Below are positions 8,082 to 18,124 of a stretch of 64,000 nucleotides of DNA, piece after piece. Source of the stretch: Hespellia sp. (GTDB lineage: Bacteria; Bacillota; Clostridia; Lachnospirales; Lachnospiraceae); assembly GCA_022790755.1 (NCBI GenBank), contig JAAVXR010000014.1:1-64000 (forward strand), in the 5' to 3' direction. Under the pieces are notes generated by a model that saw only the letters and a list, made by a program, of their open reading frames with translations, made no database searches and was not told the origin of the DNA. The position numbers and the translations under genes are program-made. Each line of letters begins with the position of its first letter. The stretch's first letter is position 1.

Positions 8082-8642
8082 ATGGAAACCTTGTTTAGAA
8101 TAGACGGTCAGATATTACTGTGGATTCAGGAAAACATCCGGCAGGACTGGATGACGCCGTTTTGGGAGTTTATTACATCGCTGGGGGATAAAGGATGGTT
8201 TTGGATTGCACTGTCTTTGTGTCTCATCATTCCAAAGAAGACGCGAAATGCGGGAATCGCCGCGCTGTTGTCAATTGCCGTGGGAGCATTATTCACGAAC
8301 GCAATTCTGAAAGAGTTGATAGCACGTACCCGGCCATATGAAGTAGTGGAGGGACTGCAGGCGTTGATTCCAGGGCCAAAAGACTTTTCATTTCCATCGG
8401 GACATACCTGCGCGTCTTTTTCGGCAGCGTTTACTTATTATCGAACGCTGCCGAGACGATATGGGTGTATATTGATCGTGCTTGCCGTGCTGATCGCCTT
8501 TTCGCGCCTTTACGTGGGCGTGCACTATCCAACAGATATTTTGGGAGGACTTTTGATTGGATTTGCAGCAAGTAAGATTGTGCAAGCTGGTCAGCATTTA
8601 TTGGAGAAGGGCGATCAAGAGAAATCACGTTTCTCAAATTAG
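8082..8642 (+). CDS. PAP2-family membrane phosphatase
   Basis: A 186-residue membrane protein of the phosphatidic-acid-phosphatase 2 / undecaprenyl-diphosphatase superfamily. All three catalytic motifs are visible: KELIARTRP (KxxxxxxRP), FPSGHT (PSGH) and [12 protein letters not shown] (SRxxxxxHxxxD). Several hydrophobic segments surround them. The N-terminus ([25 protein letters not shown]) fits clostridial members. The likely substrate is a lipid phosphate such as undecaprenyl pyrophosphate or phosphatidylglycerophosphate; the sequence does not decide. Its stop codon overlaps the convergent pyrG stop by 4 nt, so the two transcripts must overlap. Confidence 0.9.
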   Translation: METLFRIDGQILLWIQENIRQDWMTPFWEFITSLGDKGWFWIALSLCLIIPKKTRNAGIAALLSIAVGALFTNAILKELIARTRPYEVVEGLQALIPGPKDFSFPSGHTCASFSAAFTYYRTLPRRYGCILIVLAVLIAFSRLYVGVHYPTDILGGLLIGFAASKIVQAGQHLLEKGDQEKSRFSN

Positions 8643-10252
8643 CCTCTTTTCTTTTTGGTTTTCAAAGCTGCTTCCACAAATCCCTTGAATAATGGATGCG
8701 GACGGTTTGGTCGGGATTTTAACTCCGGATGTGCTTGAGTGGCAATAAACCAAGGATGTTCCGAAATCTCGATCATCTCGACAATACGGCCATCAGGGGA
8801 GATGCCGGCAAGCAGCATTCCGTTTTTGGACAGGATATCGCGGTAATCGTTGTTTATCTCATAGCGATGGCGATGACGTTCATGTACCAGTTCATTTCCA
8901 TATAATTGACATGCTTTGGAAGTCGGAACCAGGGCGCAAGGATAAGAGCCAAGTCTGAGCGTTCCGCCGATATCTTCGACCCCAATTTGATCCGGCATGA
9001 TATGAACGACAGGATGCGTAGTTTGGGGGTTTAGTTCCATGCTGTGGGCGTCGTGGTATCCCAAAACATTGCGGGCAAATTCAACGATGGCAAGCTGCAT
9101 GCCGAGGCAAAGTCCTAGAAAGGGGACTTTATGAGTCCGGGCATATTGAATTGCCTCGATCATACCGTCGATGCCACGGTCTCCAAATCCGCCGGGGACT
9201 AGAATTCCGCTCACATCTCCGAGAATCCGATCGACATTCTCCTCATTGACAGTCTCAGAATCCACCCATTTGATGTTTACGGTGGTATGGCTGAAAATAC
9301 CGCCATGCTTTAATGCTTCTACCACGCTGATATATGCGTCATGTAGTTGCGTATATTTTCCGACCAGTGCAACGGTGACATCCTGCGTAGGTTGGCGAAG
9401 GCAGTTTACCATCTCAATCCAGCCTTTCAGATCTGGAGTTGGGCAGTCCAAGTGTAGACATTCGCAGACGACGCCGGCGAGATTTTCCCGCTCCATGGCG
9501 AGCGGTGCTTCATAGAGATATTCCACGTCCAGATTTTGCAGTACATGGCTGGCTGGAAGGTTACAGAATAAAGAAATCTTGTCCTTCATATCTGTGGTCA
9601 ATGGATACTCGGACCTGCAGACGATGACATCCGGCTGGATTCCCATACCTTGTAGTTCTTTAACGCTTGCCTGTGTCGGTTTCGTTTTCATTTCCTGGGA
9701 TGCTTTCAAATATGGGATCAGTGTGACATGGACCAAGATGGCATTCTCATGTCCCATATCGTGCTGGAATTGGCGGATCGCTTCTAAAAATGGCTGACTT
9801 TCGATGTCACCGACTGTTCCGCCCACCTCGATAATGGCAATTTCTGTGTTTTTGGCTGCCGGATTCCGGTAGAACCGGCTTTTGATTTCGTTTGTGATAT
9901 GTGGAATCACCTGTACGGTCCCACCGCCAAAGTCACCGCGCCGTTCTTTTTGCAGCACGGACCAGTATATTTTGCCGGTTGTCACATTGGAATTTCTTGT
10001 GAGACTCTCGTCGATGAAACGCTCATAATGTCCCAGATCCAGATCGGTTTCGGCTCCATCGTCCGTCACAAACACTTCGCCGTGCTGTACCGGGTTCATG
10101 GTGCCGGGATCCATATTGATATAAGGATCAAACTTCTGCATGGTGATCGTATAGCCCCTCGCTTTTAACAGACGGCCAAGCGATGCGGCAGTGATGCCCT
10201 TACCGAGTCCGGATACCACGCCACCTGTTACAAATACATATTTTACTGCCAT
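8639..10252 (-). CDS. pyrG: CTP synthase
   Basis: Makes CTP from UTP using ATP and glutamine. The 537-residue protein has the synthetase domain first ([13 protein letters not shown] at residues 7-19, [22 protein letters not shown] segments, HYERFI) and a class I glutamine amidotransferase domain in the second half ([19 protein letters not shown] with the nucleophilic Cys, and a C-terminal HPE in [12 protein letters not shown]). Length matches the family. It starts after GGAAGGGAG. The upstream region holds a -10 box but no GGGC start pattern of the kind used for reiterative transcription in Bacillus pyrG. Confidence 0.98.
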   Translation of the reverse strand: MAVKYVFVTGGVVSGLGKGITAASLGRLLKARGYTITMQKFDPYINMDPGTMNPVQHGEVFVTDDGAETDLDLGHYERFIDESLTRNSNVTTGKIYWSVLQKERRGDFGGGTVQVIPHITNEIKSRFYRNPAAKNTEIAIIEVGGTVGDIESQPFLEAIRQFQHDMGHENAILVHVTLIPYLKASQEMKTKPTQASVKELQGMGIQPDVIVCRSEYPLTTDMKDKISLFCNLPASHVLQNLDVEYLYEAPLAMERENLAGVVCECLHLDCPTPDLKGWIEMVNCLRQPTQDVTVALVGKYTQLHDAYISVVEALKHGGIFSHTTVNIKWVDSETVNEENVDRILGDVSGILVPGGFGDRGIDGMIEAIQYARTHKVPFLGLCLGMQLAIVEFARNVLGYHDAHSMELNPQTTHPVVHIMPDQIGVEDIGGTLRLGSYPCALVPTSKACQLYGNELVHERHRHRYEINNDYRDILSKNGMLLAGISPDGRIVEMIEISEHPWFIATQAHPELKSRPNRPHPLFKGFVEAALKTKKKRG

Positions 10253-10316
10253 TTTTTCTCCCTTCCTTTAAAACTATCCTGGATAATTGTGAAACTCTCA
10301 CTCTTTAAAAAATAAA

Positions 10317-10322
10317 ATTATA
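10317..10322 (-). promoter_or_regulatory. Likely -10 box for pyrG
   Basis: On the minus strand the sequence reads TATAAT about 65 bp upstream of the pyrG ATG. The matching -35 (TGTATT, 17 bp away) is poor, so only the -10 is a fair call. Transcription would start near 10309. Confidence 0.4.
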
Positions 10323-10384
10323 CACCTATTTTTTGTAAAAATACAGGATTTTTTGAAAAAAAGGAAAAAAGGATGAGTATTTTG

Positions 10385-11884
10385 TTATGCTCCGTACCAA
10401 ATACGTGGCATTTCACTGCGGCTGGCCTCATAGGAGGCTTCACAGGTCAATTGTATGCCAAGGCGCTTCAACATGCGGATGTCGACGTCCGAGAGCATCA
10501 CGGAGGCGTGCATCTGACAGCCATTCAGTTTGGGTAACTGCTCTAATGCTGCTTTTGCTTCTGCTTGCAGAGCTGCACTGGTGGAAAGGGCAATCAGTAC
10601 TTCGTCTGTGTGAAGGCGTGGATTATGACTCTTGAGATATTCTACTTTCAATTTCTGAATCGGTTCAATTGCTTCCGGGGAAATGACCCTCTTTTTATGG
10701 TCGATACCGGCCAGTTCTTTCGTGGCGTTCAGCAAAAGAGCGGCCGAAGCTCCGAGCAGACGGGTGGTTTTGCCAGTAATGATGGTTCCGTCGGGGAGTT
10801 CCATTGCAGCGGCTGGGCCTCCGGTTTGTGCGGCGCGCTCCAAGGCAGAGGGGACAACACTGCGGTTTTCTACAGAAATATGTGCCTGATTCATCAGAAG
10901 TTCGATCTTTCGGGCGTCCTCCTCCGGCCGTTTGCCGGTTAAAATATTGCTGAGTGACTGATAGTAACGACGGATTATTTCTTGCTTGGAGGCCTCCTGA
11001 CAGATTTCATCATCACAGATACAGTTGCCAGCCATGTTGACACCCATGTCTGTCGGGGATTTGTAAGGGCTGTTTCCGTAGATACGTTCGAAAATCGTGT
11101 TGAGAACCGGGAAAATTTCCACATCACGATTATAATTTACGGTGGTTTCTCCATAAGCTTCCAGATGGAATGGATCAATCATGTTGATATCATTCAGATC
11201 TGCAGTTGCAGCTTCGTATGCCAGGTTGACCGGATGTTTTAACGGTAGATTCCAGACAGGAAACGTTTCGAATTTGGCGAACCCGGCGCGGATTCCCCGT
11301 TTGTGTTCATGATAAAGCTGTGACAGACAAGTTGCCATTTTTCCGCTTCCTGGTCCTGGGGCTGTGACGATGACAAGCGGACGGCTTGTCTCAATATAAT
11401 CGTTTCTGCCATATCCTTCCTCGCTGACGATAAGAGGGATATTGGAAGGATAACCAGGGATATTATAGTGTTGATAGACTTTTACTCCCAGATTTTCCAA
11501 TCGTTTTTTAAATAAAACGCTGCTCTCCTGACCAGAATATTGAGTGATGACGACACTTCCTACGTACAGACCACTCCCATGATAAGAATCAATCAGACGG
11601 AGCACGTCAGAGTCATAAGTGATTCCAAGATCACCGCGGATCTTGTTTTTATCAATATCTTTTGCACTGATTACGATGACAATCTCTGCCTGATCACTGA
11701 GTTGTTTCAGCATGCGTAATTTACTGTCAGGTGCAAAGCCAGGAAGTACGCGTGCTGCATGGAGATCATCAAACAGTTTTCCACCAAATTCCAGATACAA
11801 TTTATTGTCAAATTGATTGATACGTTCCCGAATGTGTTCTGACTGTAATTTGAGATATTTCTCGTTGTCGAATCCAATTTTCAT
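10385..11884 (-). CDS. DUF1846 (UPF0371) family protein
   Basis: A 499-residue protein of the DUF1846 family, common in Firmicutes; its biochemical role is not established to my knowledge. Recognisable family stretches are KIGFDNEKYLKLQSEHIRER at the start, GKLFDDLHAARVLPGF and VTAPGPGSGKMATCLSQLYH, the last resembling a P-loop (GPGSGK). KFETFPVWNLPLKHPVNLAYEAAT follows. A nucleotide-dependent enzyme is possible from the P-loop-like motif, but that is inference. It lies upstream of pyrG on the same strand with a 132-bp gap and is probably transcribed separately. The length is normal for the family. Confidence 0.88.
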   Translation of the reverse strand: MKIGFDNEKYLKLQSEHIRERINQFDNKLYLEFGGKLFDDLHAARVLPGFAPDSKLRMLKQLSDQAEIVIVISAKDIDKNKIRGDLGITYDSDVLRLIDSYHGSGLYVGSVVITQYSGQESSVLFKKRLENLGVKVYQHYNIPGYPSNIPLIVSEEGYGRNDYIETSRPLVIVTAPGPGSGKMATCLSQLYHEHKRGIRAGFAKFETFPVWNLPLKHPVNLAYEAATADLNDINMIDPFHLEAYGETTVNYNRDVEIFPVLNTIFERIYGNSPYKSPTDMGVNMAGNCICDDEICQEASKQEIIRRYYQSLSNILTGKRPEEDARKIELLMNQAHISVENRSVVPSALERAAQTGGPAAAMELPDGTIITGKTTRLLGASAALLLNATKELAGIDHKKRVISPEAIEPIQKLKVEYLKSHNPRLHTDEVLIALSTSAALQAEAKAALEQLPKLNGCQMHASVMLSDVDIRMLKRLGIQLTCEASYEASRSEMPRIWYGA

Positions 11885-11997
11885 TACTGTTTACCGTTCC
11901 CTTCTTCTATGTATTTATGCACATGATTGTAATGAGTCTATGTTATTAAGTATACAATAGAATTGCCTCTGTTTACAATATTTTCACAATGTTTTGG

Positions 11998-12026
11998 TTG
12001 ATTTATGAAGTATCGCTACTTATAAT
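11998..12026 (+). promoter_or_regulatory. Sigma-A-type promoter for ftsH
   Basis: TTGATT at 11998-12003, a 17-bp spacer, and TATAAT at 12021-12026. The predicted start near 12033 leaves about 70 nt of leader before the ftsH ATG. No CIRCE or CtsR operator is seen. Confidence 0.75.
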
Positions 12027-12102
12027 AGTAATAGTACGTCATTTTCAAACTTTGTCAGATTGTTCTGTGAAATGATGTGCCAGAGATCTTAGGAGGATTG
12101 GA

Positions 12103-14184
12103 ATGAACAATAAAGATAACAAGAAGAAAAACCAGAACAGGCAGAGTTGGAATATTATTTTGGTAACAACATTGATGGCTGCTTTTCTGGTTTTTGGCTT
12201 GTATTCGATGATGCAGGATACGACGCCGGAAGAAATTTCATATAATGAATTTTTGAAGATGGTGGATGACGGAGAGGTCGAGAAAGTCACCATTGGAAAT
12301 ACCAAGATTTTCATTACCACGAAAGATAATGTCAAAGAAGACAGTGAAGAAAATCCTCTGGACAAGATGTTAAGAGAAAGCACGGGTGGCAATGAGAAAC
12401 AGCCAAACTTTTATACCGGTGCTGTAAAAGATGATTCACTTTCCGATCGACTGTATGAGGCGGATGTGGAATATGGACAGGAGATACCGGACACTGCACA
12501 ATCAATGGTGCTTGAAGTTTTTATCACGGTGATTCTGCCGATTCTGATGATTGTGATTCTGTTTAATTTCCTGATGCGCCGAATGTCAAAAGGTGGCGGA
12601 ATGATGGGAATTGGAAAGAGTAATGCCAAGGTTTATGTGGAAAAGGAGACGGGAGTCACGTTTCAGGATGTGGCTGGACAGGATGAAGCGAAAGAATCTC
12701 TGCAAGAAGTAGTCGATTTTCTGCATAATCCTGGTAAATATACCGGAATTGGGGCGAAACTTCCGAAGGGAGCGTTGCTGGTGGGACCTCCCGGGACCGG
12801 AAAAACGTTGTTAGCCAAAGCAGTGGCTGGGGAGGCAAAGGTCCCGTTTTTCTCACTTTCCGGATCTGCATTTGTTGAAATGTATGTGGGCGTCGGTGCA
12901 TCTCGAGTTCGGGATTTATTCAAGCAAGCGCAGGCTATGGCTCCCTGTATCGTGTTTATTGACGAGATTGATGCAATTGGAAAGAGCAGGGATAATGGAC
13001 TGGGCAGTAACGATGAGAGAGAACAGACATTGAACCAATTATTGGCGGAGATGGATGGGTTTGATACCAATAAAGGGTTGTTACTTCTGGCGGCGACGAA
13101 TCGTCCGGAAGTTTTGGACCCGGCGCTTCTTCGTCCGGGACGTTTCGATCGTCGGATCATCGTGGATAAGCCGGATTTGAAAGGGCGTACAGATACGCTG
13201 AAAGTACATTCAAAAGATGTCAAGATGGATGAGACGGTAGATTTAGAAGCGATTGCGTTGGCGACTTCCGGAGCAGTGGGTTCAGATTTGGCGAACATGA
13301 TCAATGAAGCGGCGATCAATGCGGTGAAGAACGGAAGAAAGGTTGTCAGCCAGGGTGATTTGTTTGAAGCGGTGGAAGTAGTCTTAGTCGGAAAAGAAAA
13401 GAAAGATCGAATCATGAGCAAAGAAGAGCGCAGGATTGTATCTTATCATGAGGTAGGACATGCGCTGGTGAGTGCGCTGCAAAAAGATGCGGAGCCAGTT
13501 CAGAAGATTACGATTGTGCCGCGTACCATGGGAGCATTGGGGTATGTGATGCAGACGCCGGAAGAAGAGAAGTTCCTGAATACGAAAAAGGAACTGGAAG
13601 CGATGTTGGTAGGTACTTTGGCCGGACGGGCAGCGGAGGAGATTGTGTTTGACACAGTGACGACCGGGGCCTCTAATGATATCGAGAAAGCGACAAAGCT
13701 TGCCCGGGCAATGATTACGCAATATGGTATGTCAGAAAAATTTGGTTTGGTTGGCCTGGAGTCAATACAGAGCAGGTATTTGGATGGAAGACCGGTGAAG
13801 AATTGCGGTGAGGCAACTGCCGCTGAGATTGATACGGAAGTGATGCGGATGTTGAAAGAATCTTACGAGGAGGCAAAACGGCTTTTGAGTGAGCATCGTA
13901 AGACTTTGGATGAGATTGCGGCATTTTTGATCGAGAAAGAAACTATCACAGGGAAGGAATTCATGAAGATTTTCCGAGAAGCAGAAGGAATCCCAGAGCC
14001 GGATGAGAAAGAGGAAAGCGATAAAAGTGACAAAAAGGAAGAACGGATTGTCATGAAAAAGACGGAGGACGTCATTTGTCTGGGGACAAATAGTGAGCCG
14101 GATACGACCATAGAGAATGGGACTGACGAATCTTCACAGGAAGAGGAGCAAGAGAAGAAAGGTGGGTATTCTCTGGTAGAATAG
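12103..14184 (+). CDS. ftsH: ATP-dependent zinc metalloprotease FtsH
   Basis: A membrane-anchored AAA+ protease that degrades membrane and regulatory proteins. Of 693 residues, the first ~150 hold two transmembrane segments ([20 protein letters not shown] and [20 protein letters not shown]) around an extracytoplasmic domain. The AAA module has Walker A GPPGTGKT near residue 227, Walker [12 protein letters not shown] and the second region of homology ending in LLRPGRFDR. The zinc site HEVGH is near residue 448. The C-terminal tail is long and acidic/lysine-rich ([12 protein letters not shown]), a non-conserved extension. It has its own promoter and a strong terminator before uvrC. Confidence 0.98.
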   Translation: MNNKDNKKKNQNRQSWNIILVTTLMAAFLVFGLYSMMQDTTPEEISYNEFLKMVDDGEVEKVTIGNTKIFITTKDNVKEDSEENPLDKMLRESTGGNEKQPNFYTGAVKDDSLSDRLYEADVEYGQEIPDTAQSMVLEVFITVILPILMIVILFNFLMRRMSKGGGMMGIGKSNAKVYVEKETGVTFQDVAGQDEAKESLQEVVDFLHNPGKYTGIGAKLPKGALLVGPPGTGKTLLAKAVAGEAKVPFFSLSGSAFVEMYVGVGASRVRDLFKQAQAMAPCIVFIDEIDAIGKSRDNGLGSNDEREQTLNQLLAEMDGFDTNKGLLLLAATNRPEVLDPALLRPGRFDRRIIVDKPDLKGRTDTLKVHSKDVKMDETVDLEAIALATSGAVGSDLANMINEAAINAVKNGRKVVSQGDLFEAVEVVLVGKEKKDRIMSKEERRIVSYHEVGHALVSALQKDAEPVQKITIVPRTMGALGYVMQTPEEEKFLNTKKELEAMLVGTLAGRAAEEIVFDTVTTGASNDIEKATKLARAMITQYGMSEKFGLVGLESIQSRYLDGRPVKNCGEATAAEIDTEVMRMLKESYEEAKRLLSEHRKTLDEIAAFLIEKETITGKEFMKIFREAEGIPEPDEKEESDKSDKKEERIVMKKTEDVICLGTNSEPDTTIENGTDESSQEEEQEKKGGYSLVE

Positions 14185-14199
14185 TATAAGCGAATATAT

Positions 14200-14240
14200 C
14201 CCACAAAATCGGAGAACGGATTTCGATTTTGTGGGATTTT
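14200..14240 (+). terminator. Rho-independent terminator of ftsH
   Basis: CCCACAAAATCG (14200-14211) pairs perfectly with CGATTTTGTGGG (14224-14235), with a 12-nt loop and the tail ATTTTTC. It also covers the GTG at 14231, which argues against that codon as the uvrC start. Confidence 0.88.
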
Positions 14241-14266
14241 TCTATGATATTGAGAAGGGGGTACTT

Positions 14267-16120
14267 ATGGAAAATATAGATTTTGATATTGAAGAGGAAT
14301 TGAAAAAACTTCCTGGCAGACCAGGCGTCTATATTATGCATGATGAAAAAGATCATATTATTTATGTCGGGAAAGCGATCAGTCTGAAAAATCGTGTGCG
14401 TCAGTATTTTCAGAGCAGCCGTAACAAGGGAGTAAAGATTGAACAGATGGTGACGCACATCCGGAGATTTGAATATATTGTGACAGATTCTGAATTGGAA
14501 GCTTTGGTATTGGAATGTAATCTGATCAAAGAACATCGGCCGAAATATAATACGATGCTGATGGATGATAAGACATATCCATTTATCAAAGTGACTGCGA
14601 ATGAGGCATTTCCTCGGGTGCTGATTTCCAGGAAAATGTTAAAGGATAAGGCCAAGTATTTTGGACCATTTACAAGCGGACAAGCAGTGAGAGATACGAT
14701 TGATTTGATTCATAAACTCTACCATATTCGCAGCTGTAATCGAAATTTACCAAAAGACATGGGGAAGGAGCGGCCTTGTCTGAATTACCATATTCATCAA
14801 TGTAATGCTCCCTGTCAAGGTTATATTTCTGAGGAGGACTACGGGAGAGCTGTCACAGAGGTGTTGCGCTTTTTGAATGGACACTATGACACCATTTTGA
14901 AAGAATTGGAAAAGAAAATGAACGTGGCTTCAGAAGCGCTAGAATTTGAAAAGGCGATTGAATATCGGGAATTGTTAAATAGTGTGAAGAAAGTTGCACA
15001 GAAGCAGAAGATCACAGATTCTAGCGGAGAAGACAGGGATATTTTGGCGGTGGCGACTGAGGAAGAAGATGCGGTAGTGCAGGTGTTTTTTATTCGTGGT
15101 GGACGTCTGATCGGACGGGATCATTTTTATCTGAGAATTACAACGGGCGAAAAAGAGGCGGAGATTCTGGATAGTTTTATCAAACAATATTATGCGGGAA
15201 CTCCTTTCATTCCCGGGGAGCTAATGCTTCCCGAAGAGTTGGAGGATACGCGGGTGCTTGAGGAATGGTTGAGTGCGAAGCGTGGTGCGAAGGTGGTAAT
15301 ACGGGTTCCGAAAAAAGGGACCAAGGAAAAGTTGGTGGAGCTGGCAGCAGATAATGCAAAACTGGTTTTAAGTAAAGATAAGGAACGGTTGAAACGGGAG
15401 GAGGGACGTACCATCGGTGCCGTTAAAGAGATTGCCAAAATTCTAGAGATTGAGGAAATTCGGCGGATGGAGGCATATGACATCTCCAATACCAACGGTT
15501 TTGAGTCGGTTGGCTCTATGGTGGTATATGAATCCGGCAAACCGAAACGAAATGATTACCGCAAATTCAAGATCAAAGGAATCCAAGGTGCAGATGATTA
15601 TGGCAGCATGAAAGAAGTTTTGACTCGGCGGTTTCAACATGGATTTAAAGAACGGGAGGAGAGCAAGGAGCTGGGAGGATTTACCGCGTTTCCGGATTTG
15701 ATTTTGATGGACGGTGGAAAAGGTCAGGTGAATGTGGCTCTGGAAGTTCTGGAGAAACTGCATTTGCAAATACCGGTATGCGGAATGGTGAAAGACGACC
15801 ATCACAGAACCCGGGGTCTTTATTATAATAATATGGAGATTGCGATTGAAAAATCTTCCGAGGCGTTTCGACTGATTACCAGAATCCAGGATGAGGCGCA
15901 CCGTTTTGCGATAGAATATCATCGTCAGTTGCGGGGGAAAGGTCAGGTACATTCTATTTTGGACGATATACCGGGGATCGGTCCAGCCAGGCGCAAAGAG
16001 CTTATGAAGCATTTTCAAAGTCTGGAGGAAATAAAGAACGCGGAAGTAGAAGAATTGTTGAAGCTACCTTCTATGAACGAAAAATCAGCAAAGAGTGTAT
16101 ACAACTTTTTTCACGAGTGA
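14267..16120 (+). CDS. uvrC: Excinuclease ABC subunit C
   Basis: The dual-incision nuclease of nucleotide excision repair, acting with UvrA and UvrB. The N-terminal GIY-YIG domain ([20 protein letters not shown]) makes the 3' cut. A UVR motif lies in the middle ([19 protein letters not shown]). The C-terminal RNase H-like domain ([24 protein letters not shown]) makes the 5' cut, and the end is a helix-hairpin-helix ([19 protein letters not shown]). I start at the ATG 14267, preceded by GAGAAGGGGG, giving 617 residues, the usual UvrC size. An upstream GTG at 14231 falls within the ftsH terminator. No LexA box was seen in front of it. Confidence 0.97.
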   Translation: MENIDFDIEEELKKLPGRPGVYIMHDEKDHIIYVGKAISLKNRVRQYFQSSRNKGVKIEQMVTHIRRFEYIVTDSELEALVLECNLIKEHRPKYNTMLMDDKTYPFIKVTANEAFPRVLISRKMLKDKAKYFGPFTSGQAVRDTIDLIHKLYHIRSCNRNLPKDMGKERPCLNYHIHQCNAPCQGYISEEDYGRAVTEVLRFLNGHYDTILKELEKKMNVASEALEFEKAIEYRELLNSVKKVAQKQKITDSSGEDRDILAVATEEEDAVVQVFFIRGGRLIGRDHFYLRITTGEKEAEILDSFIKQYYAGTPFIPGELMLPEELEDTRVLEEWLSAKRGAKVVIRVPKKGTKEKLVELAADNAKLVLSKDKERLKREEGRTIGAVKEIAKILEIEEIRRMEAYDISNTNGFESVGSMVVYESGKPKRNDYRKFKIKGIQGADDYGSMKEVLTRRFQHGFKEREESKELGGFTAFPDLILMDGGKGQVNVALEVLEKLHLQIPVCGMVKDDHHRTRGLYYNNMEIAIEKSSEAFRLITRIQDEAHRFAIEYHRQLRGKGQVHSILDDIPGIGPARRKELMKHFQSLEEIKNAEVEELLKLPSMNEKSAKSVYNFFHE

Positions 16121-16191
16121 TATACTGAATCTATTGATAATTTACCATCAGGAAGTGGTGGAATAGAAGAATATAAATCAAAGGAGTGCAT

Positions 16192-17118
16192 ATGGAAAGT
16201 GGAGTAGAGATTAGAGACATTGTAGAGAAGATGGAATTGAAGAATCTGACGCCGAGCATTGATTTGAGCGGAAGAAGAGTGGAGGTACCGGATATCAACA
16301 GGCCAGCGTTGCAGTTGACTGGATATTTTGATCATTTTGGATCAGAACGCGTTCAGATTATTGGTTATGTGGAGTACACGTATCTGCAGACGTTGACCGA
16401 AGAGCGCAGGTCAAAGATTTACGAAGAACTACTGTCATATAAAGTACCCTGTATTATTTTTTGTAGGGATCTGCCTCCGGATGAAATATTGATTCAGAAG
16501 GCGGAGCGGCATCAGATACCAATTTTCCAGTCCGCTCAGAAGACTTCTTCCTTTATGGCGGAAATTATTCGATGGCTGAATGTGCGCCTGGCCCCCTGTA
16601 TTTCTATTCATGGAGTACTGGTTGATGTAAACGGTGTCGGAATTTTGATTATGGGTGAGAGTGGCATTGGTAAGAGCGAGATGGCATTGGAACTGGTAAA
16701 ACGTGGCCATCGACTTGTGACGGACGATGTGGTGGAGATTCGAAAAGTTAGTGATGATACGTTGGTTGGCAGCGCTCCTGAGATTACCAAACATTTTATT
16801 GAGCTGCGGGGAATTGGGATTGTGGATGTCAAATCGTTGTTTGGTGTTCAGAGTGTGAAAGAGACACAGACGATAGACATGGTGATGACTTTGGAAGAGT
16901 GGAACCGAGATAAAGATTATGATCGTCTTGGGTTGGAAGAACAGTATACAGAATTTTTGGGAAATCGGATTATCTGTCATGCACTTCCGGTACGTCCGGG
17001 ACGTAATCTGGCAATCATTGTGGAATCGGCATCTGTGAATTATCGACAAAAACAGATGGGATACAATGCCGCGCAGGAACTTTATCGTAGAGTACAGGAG
17101 AATATAACCAAAAAGTGA
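16192..17118 (+). CDS. hprK: HPr kinase/phosphorylase
   Basis: A bifunctional enzyme that phosphorylates and dephosphorylates HPr at Ser46, the key switch for carbon catabolite repression in Firmicutes. The Walker A loop MGESGIGKSE is near residues 153-162, followed by RGHRLVTDDVVEIRK and the HprK signature ELRGIGIVDV. The start at 16192 follows AAGGAG; a GTG at 16186 is within that site. The 308-residue length is typical. It lies 12 nt ahead of a glucokinase gene, a sensible partnership for sugar control. It is about 70 bp after uvrC with no clear terminator between. Confidence 0.97.
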   Translation: MESGVEIRDIVEKMELKNLTPSIDLSGRRVEVPDINRPALQLTGYFDHFGSERVQIIGYVEYTYLQTLTEERRSKIYEELLSYKVPCIIFCRDLPPDEILIQKAERHQIPIFQSAQKTSSFMAEIIRWLNVRLAPCISIHGVLVDVNGVGILIMGESGIGKSEMALELVKRGHRLVTDDVVEIRKVSDDTLVGSAPEITKHFIELRGIGIVDVKSLFGVQSVKETQTIDMVMTLEEWNRDKDYDRLGLEEQYTEFLGNRIICHALPVRPGRNLAIIVESASVNYRQKQMGYNAAQELYRRVQENITKK

Positions 17119-17130
17119 TGGGAGGAAGAG

Positions 17131-18063
17131 ATGAAATATTGTTTTGGAGTAGATGTTGGCGGGACGTCGATTAAGATGGGATTGTTCCGGGAAGATGGAG
17201 ATTTGCTGGAAAAATGGGAGATTGTGACGCGTCAAGAAAATCATAGTGATGAGATTCTGCCGGATATTGCGGAGTCTGTATCGGCCAAAATAAAAGAATA
17301 TCGTCTCACCCGAGAAATGGTTACAGGAATAGGAATCGGCGTGCCAGCTCCGGTCACAGAGGATGGGATTGTGAATGGTTGTGCGAATCTGGGCTGGGAA
17401 TATAAAGAAGTGAAACGTGAAATGGAAAGTCTAACTGGACTTTTGGTCAGAGTGGGAAATGATGCCAATGTGGCGGCTCTGGGAGAAATGTGGAAGGGGG
17501 CCGGAGCCGGACAGAGGAATTTGGTTATGGTGACGCTGGGGACCGGTGTCGGAGGTGGATTGGTTGTAGGTGGAAAAGCCATTGCAGGGGCGCATGGTGC
17601 CGGTGGGGAGATCGGTCATATGTGCGTCAATTACAAGGAGAAAGAAGTCTGCGGCTGTGGAAATTCTGGCTGTCTGGAACAATACGCCTCAGCGACCGGG
17701 ATTGTACGAATTGCAAAAAAAAGGCTGGAAGGAAATTCAGAGAATACGGTATTGACTTCTGAAAATCTGACTGCGAAGCAGGTGTTCGACGCGGTGAAAG
17801 CGGGAGATCAGATTGCCTGTGAGATTGCGGAAGAATTTGGAAACTACATGGGACATGCGTTGGCAAATATTGCGGCGATTGTAGATCCGGCAGTTATCGT
17901 ATTTGGTGGAGGAGTTTCCCGTGCGGGAGAGATACTTTTGGATTATGTGAGGAAGCCTTATCAGGAACGAGCTTTTTTTGCGGACCGGGCCGTGAAATTT
18001 GTACTTGCAGAACTGGGAAATGATGCTGGAATATATGGCGCTGCAAAATTGATTTTAGAATAA
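17131..18063 (+). CDS. ROK-family glucokinase
   Basis: Phosphorylates glucose with ATP. The 310-residue protein begins with the phosphate-binding motif GVDVGGTSIKMGLF and has the active-site segment VGNDANVAALGEMW. The ROK signature LGTGVGGGLVVGGK and IAGAHGAGGEIGHM follow, then the zinc motif CGCGNSGCLEQYAS. These features fit the GlcK-type ROK glucokinases of Firmicutes better than ROK repressors, because there is no N-terminal HTH. It is probably co-transcribed with hprK, and a bidirectional terminator follows. Confidence 0.93.
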   Translation: MKYCFGVDVGGTSIKMGLFREDGDLLEKWEIVTRQENHSDEILPDIAESVSAKIKEYRLTREMVTGIGIGVPAPVTEDGIVNGCANLGWEYKEVKREMESLTGLLVRVGNDANVAALGEMWKGAGAGQRNLVMVTLGTGVGGGLVVGGKAIAGAHGAGGEIGHMCVNYKEKEVCGCGNSGCLEQYASATGIVRIAKKRLEGNSENTVLTSENLTAKQVFDAVKAGDQIACEIAEEFGNYMGHALANIAAIVDPAVIVFGGGVSRAGEILLDYVRKPYQERAFFADRAVKFVLAELGNDAGIYGAAKLILE

Positions 18064-18080
18064 TAATAATGGAATAGAAA

Positions 18081-18120
18081 AAAGAATCGCCGCTGCTAAG
18101 AGCTTTGCGATTCTTTTTTT
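18081..18120. terminator. Bidirectional terminator between glucokinase and the penicillin-binding protein
   Basis: AAAGAATCGC (18081-18090) pairs with GCGATTCTTT (18107-18116) and is followed by a T-run on the + strand and an A-run that gives a T-run on the - strand. It serves both convergent genes. Confidence 0.85.
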
Positions 18121-18124
18121 ATTC

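Noticed and set aside
14231-14266. GTG start of uvrC twelve codons upstream
   Set aside because: It lies inside the ftsH terminator stem and lacks a ribosome-binding site.
16435-17244. 269-codon open frame antisense to hprK
   Set aside because: No family resemblance and no start site; hprK is certain on the + strand.
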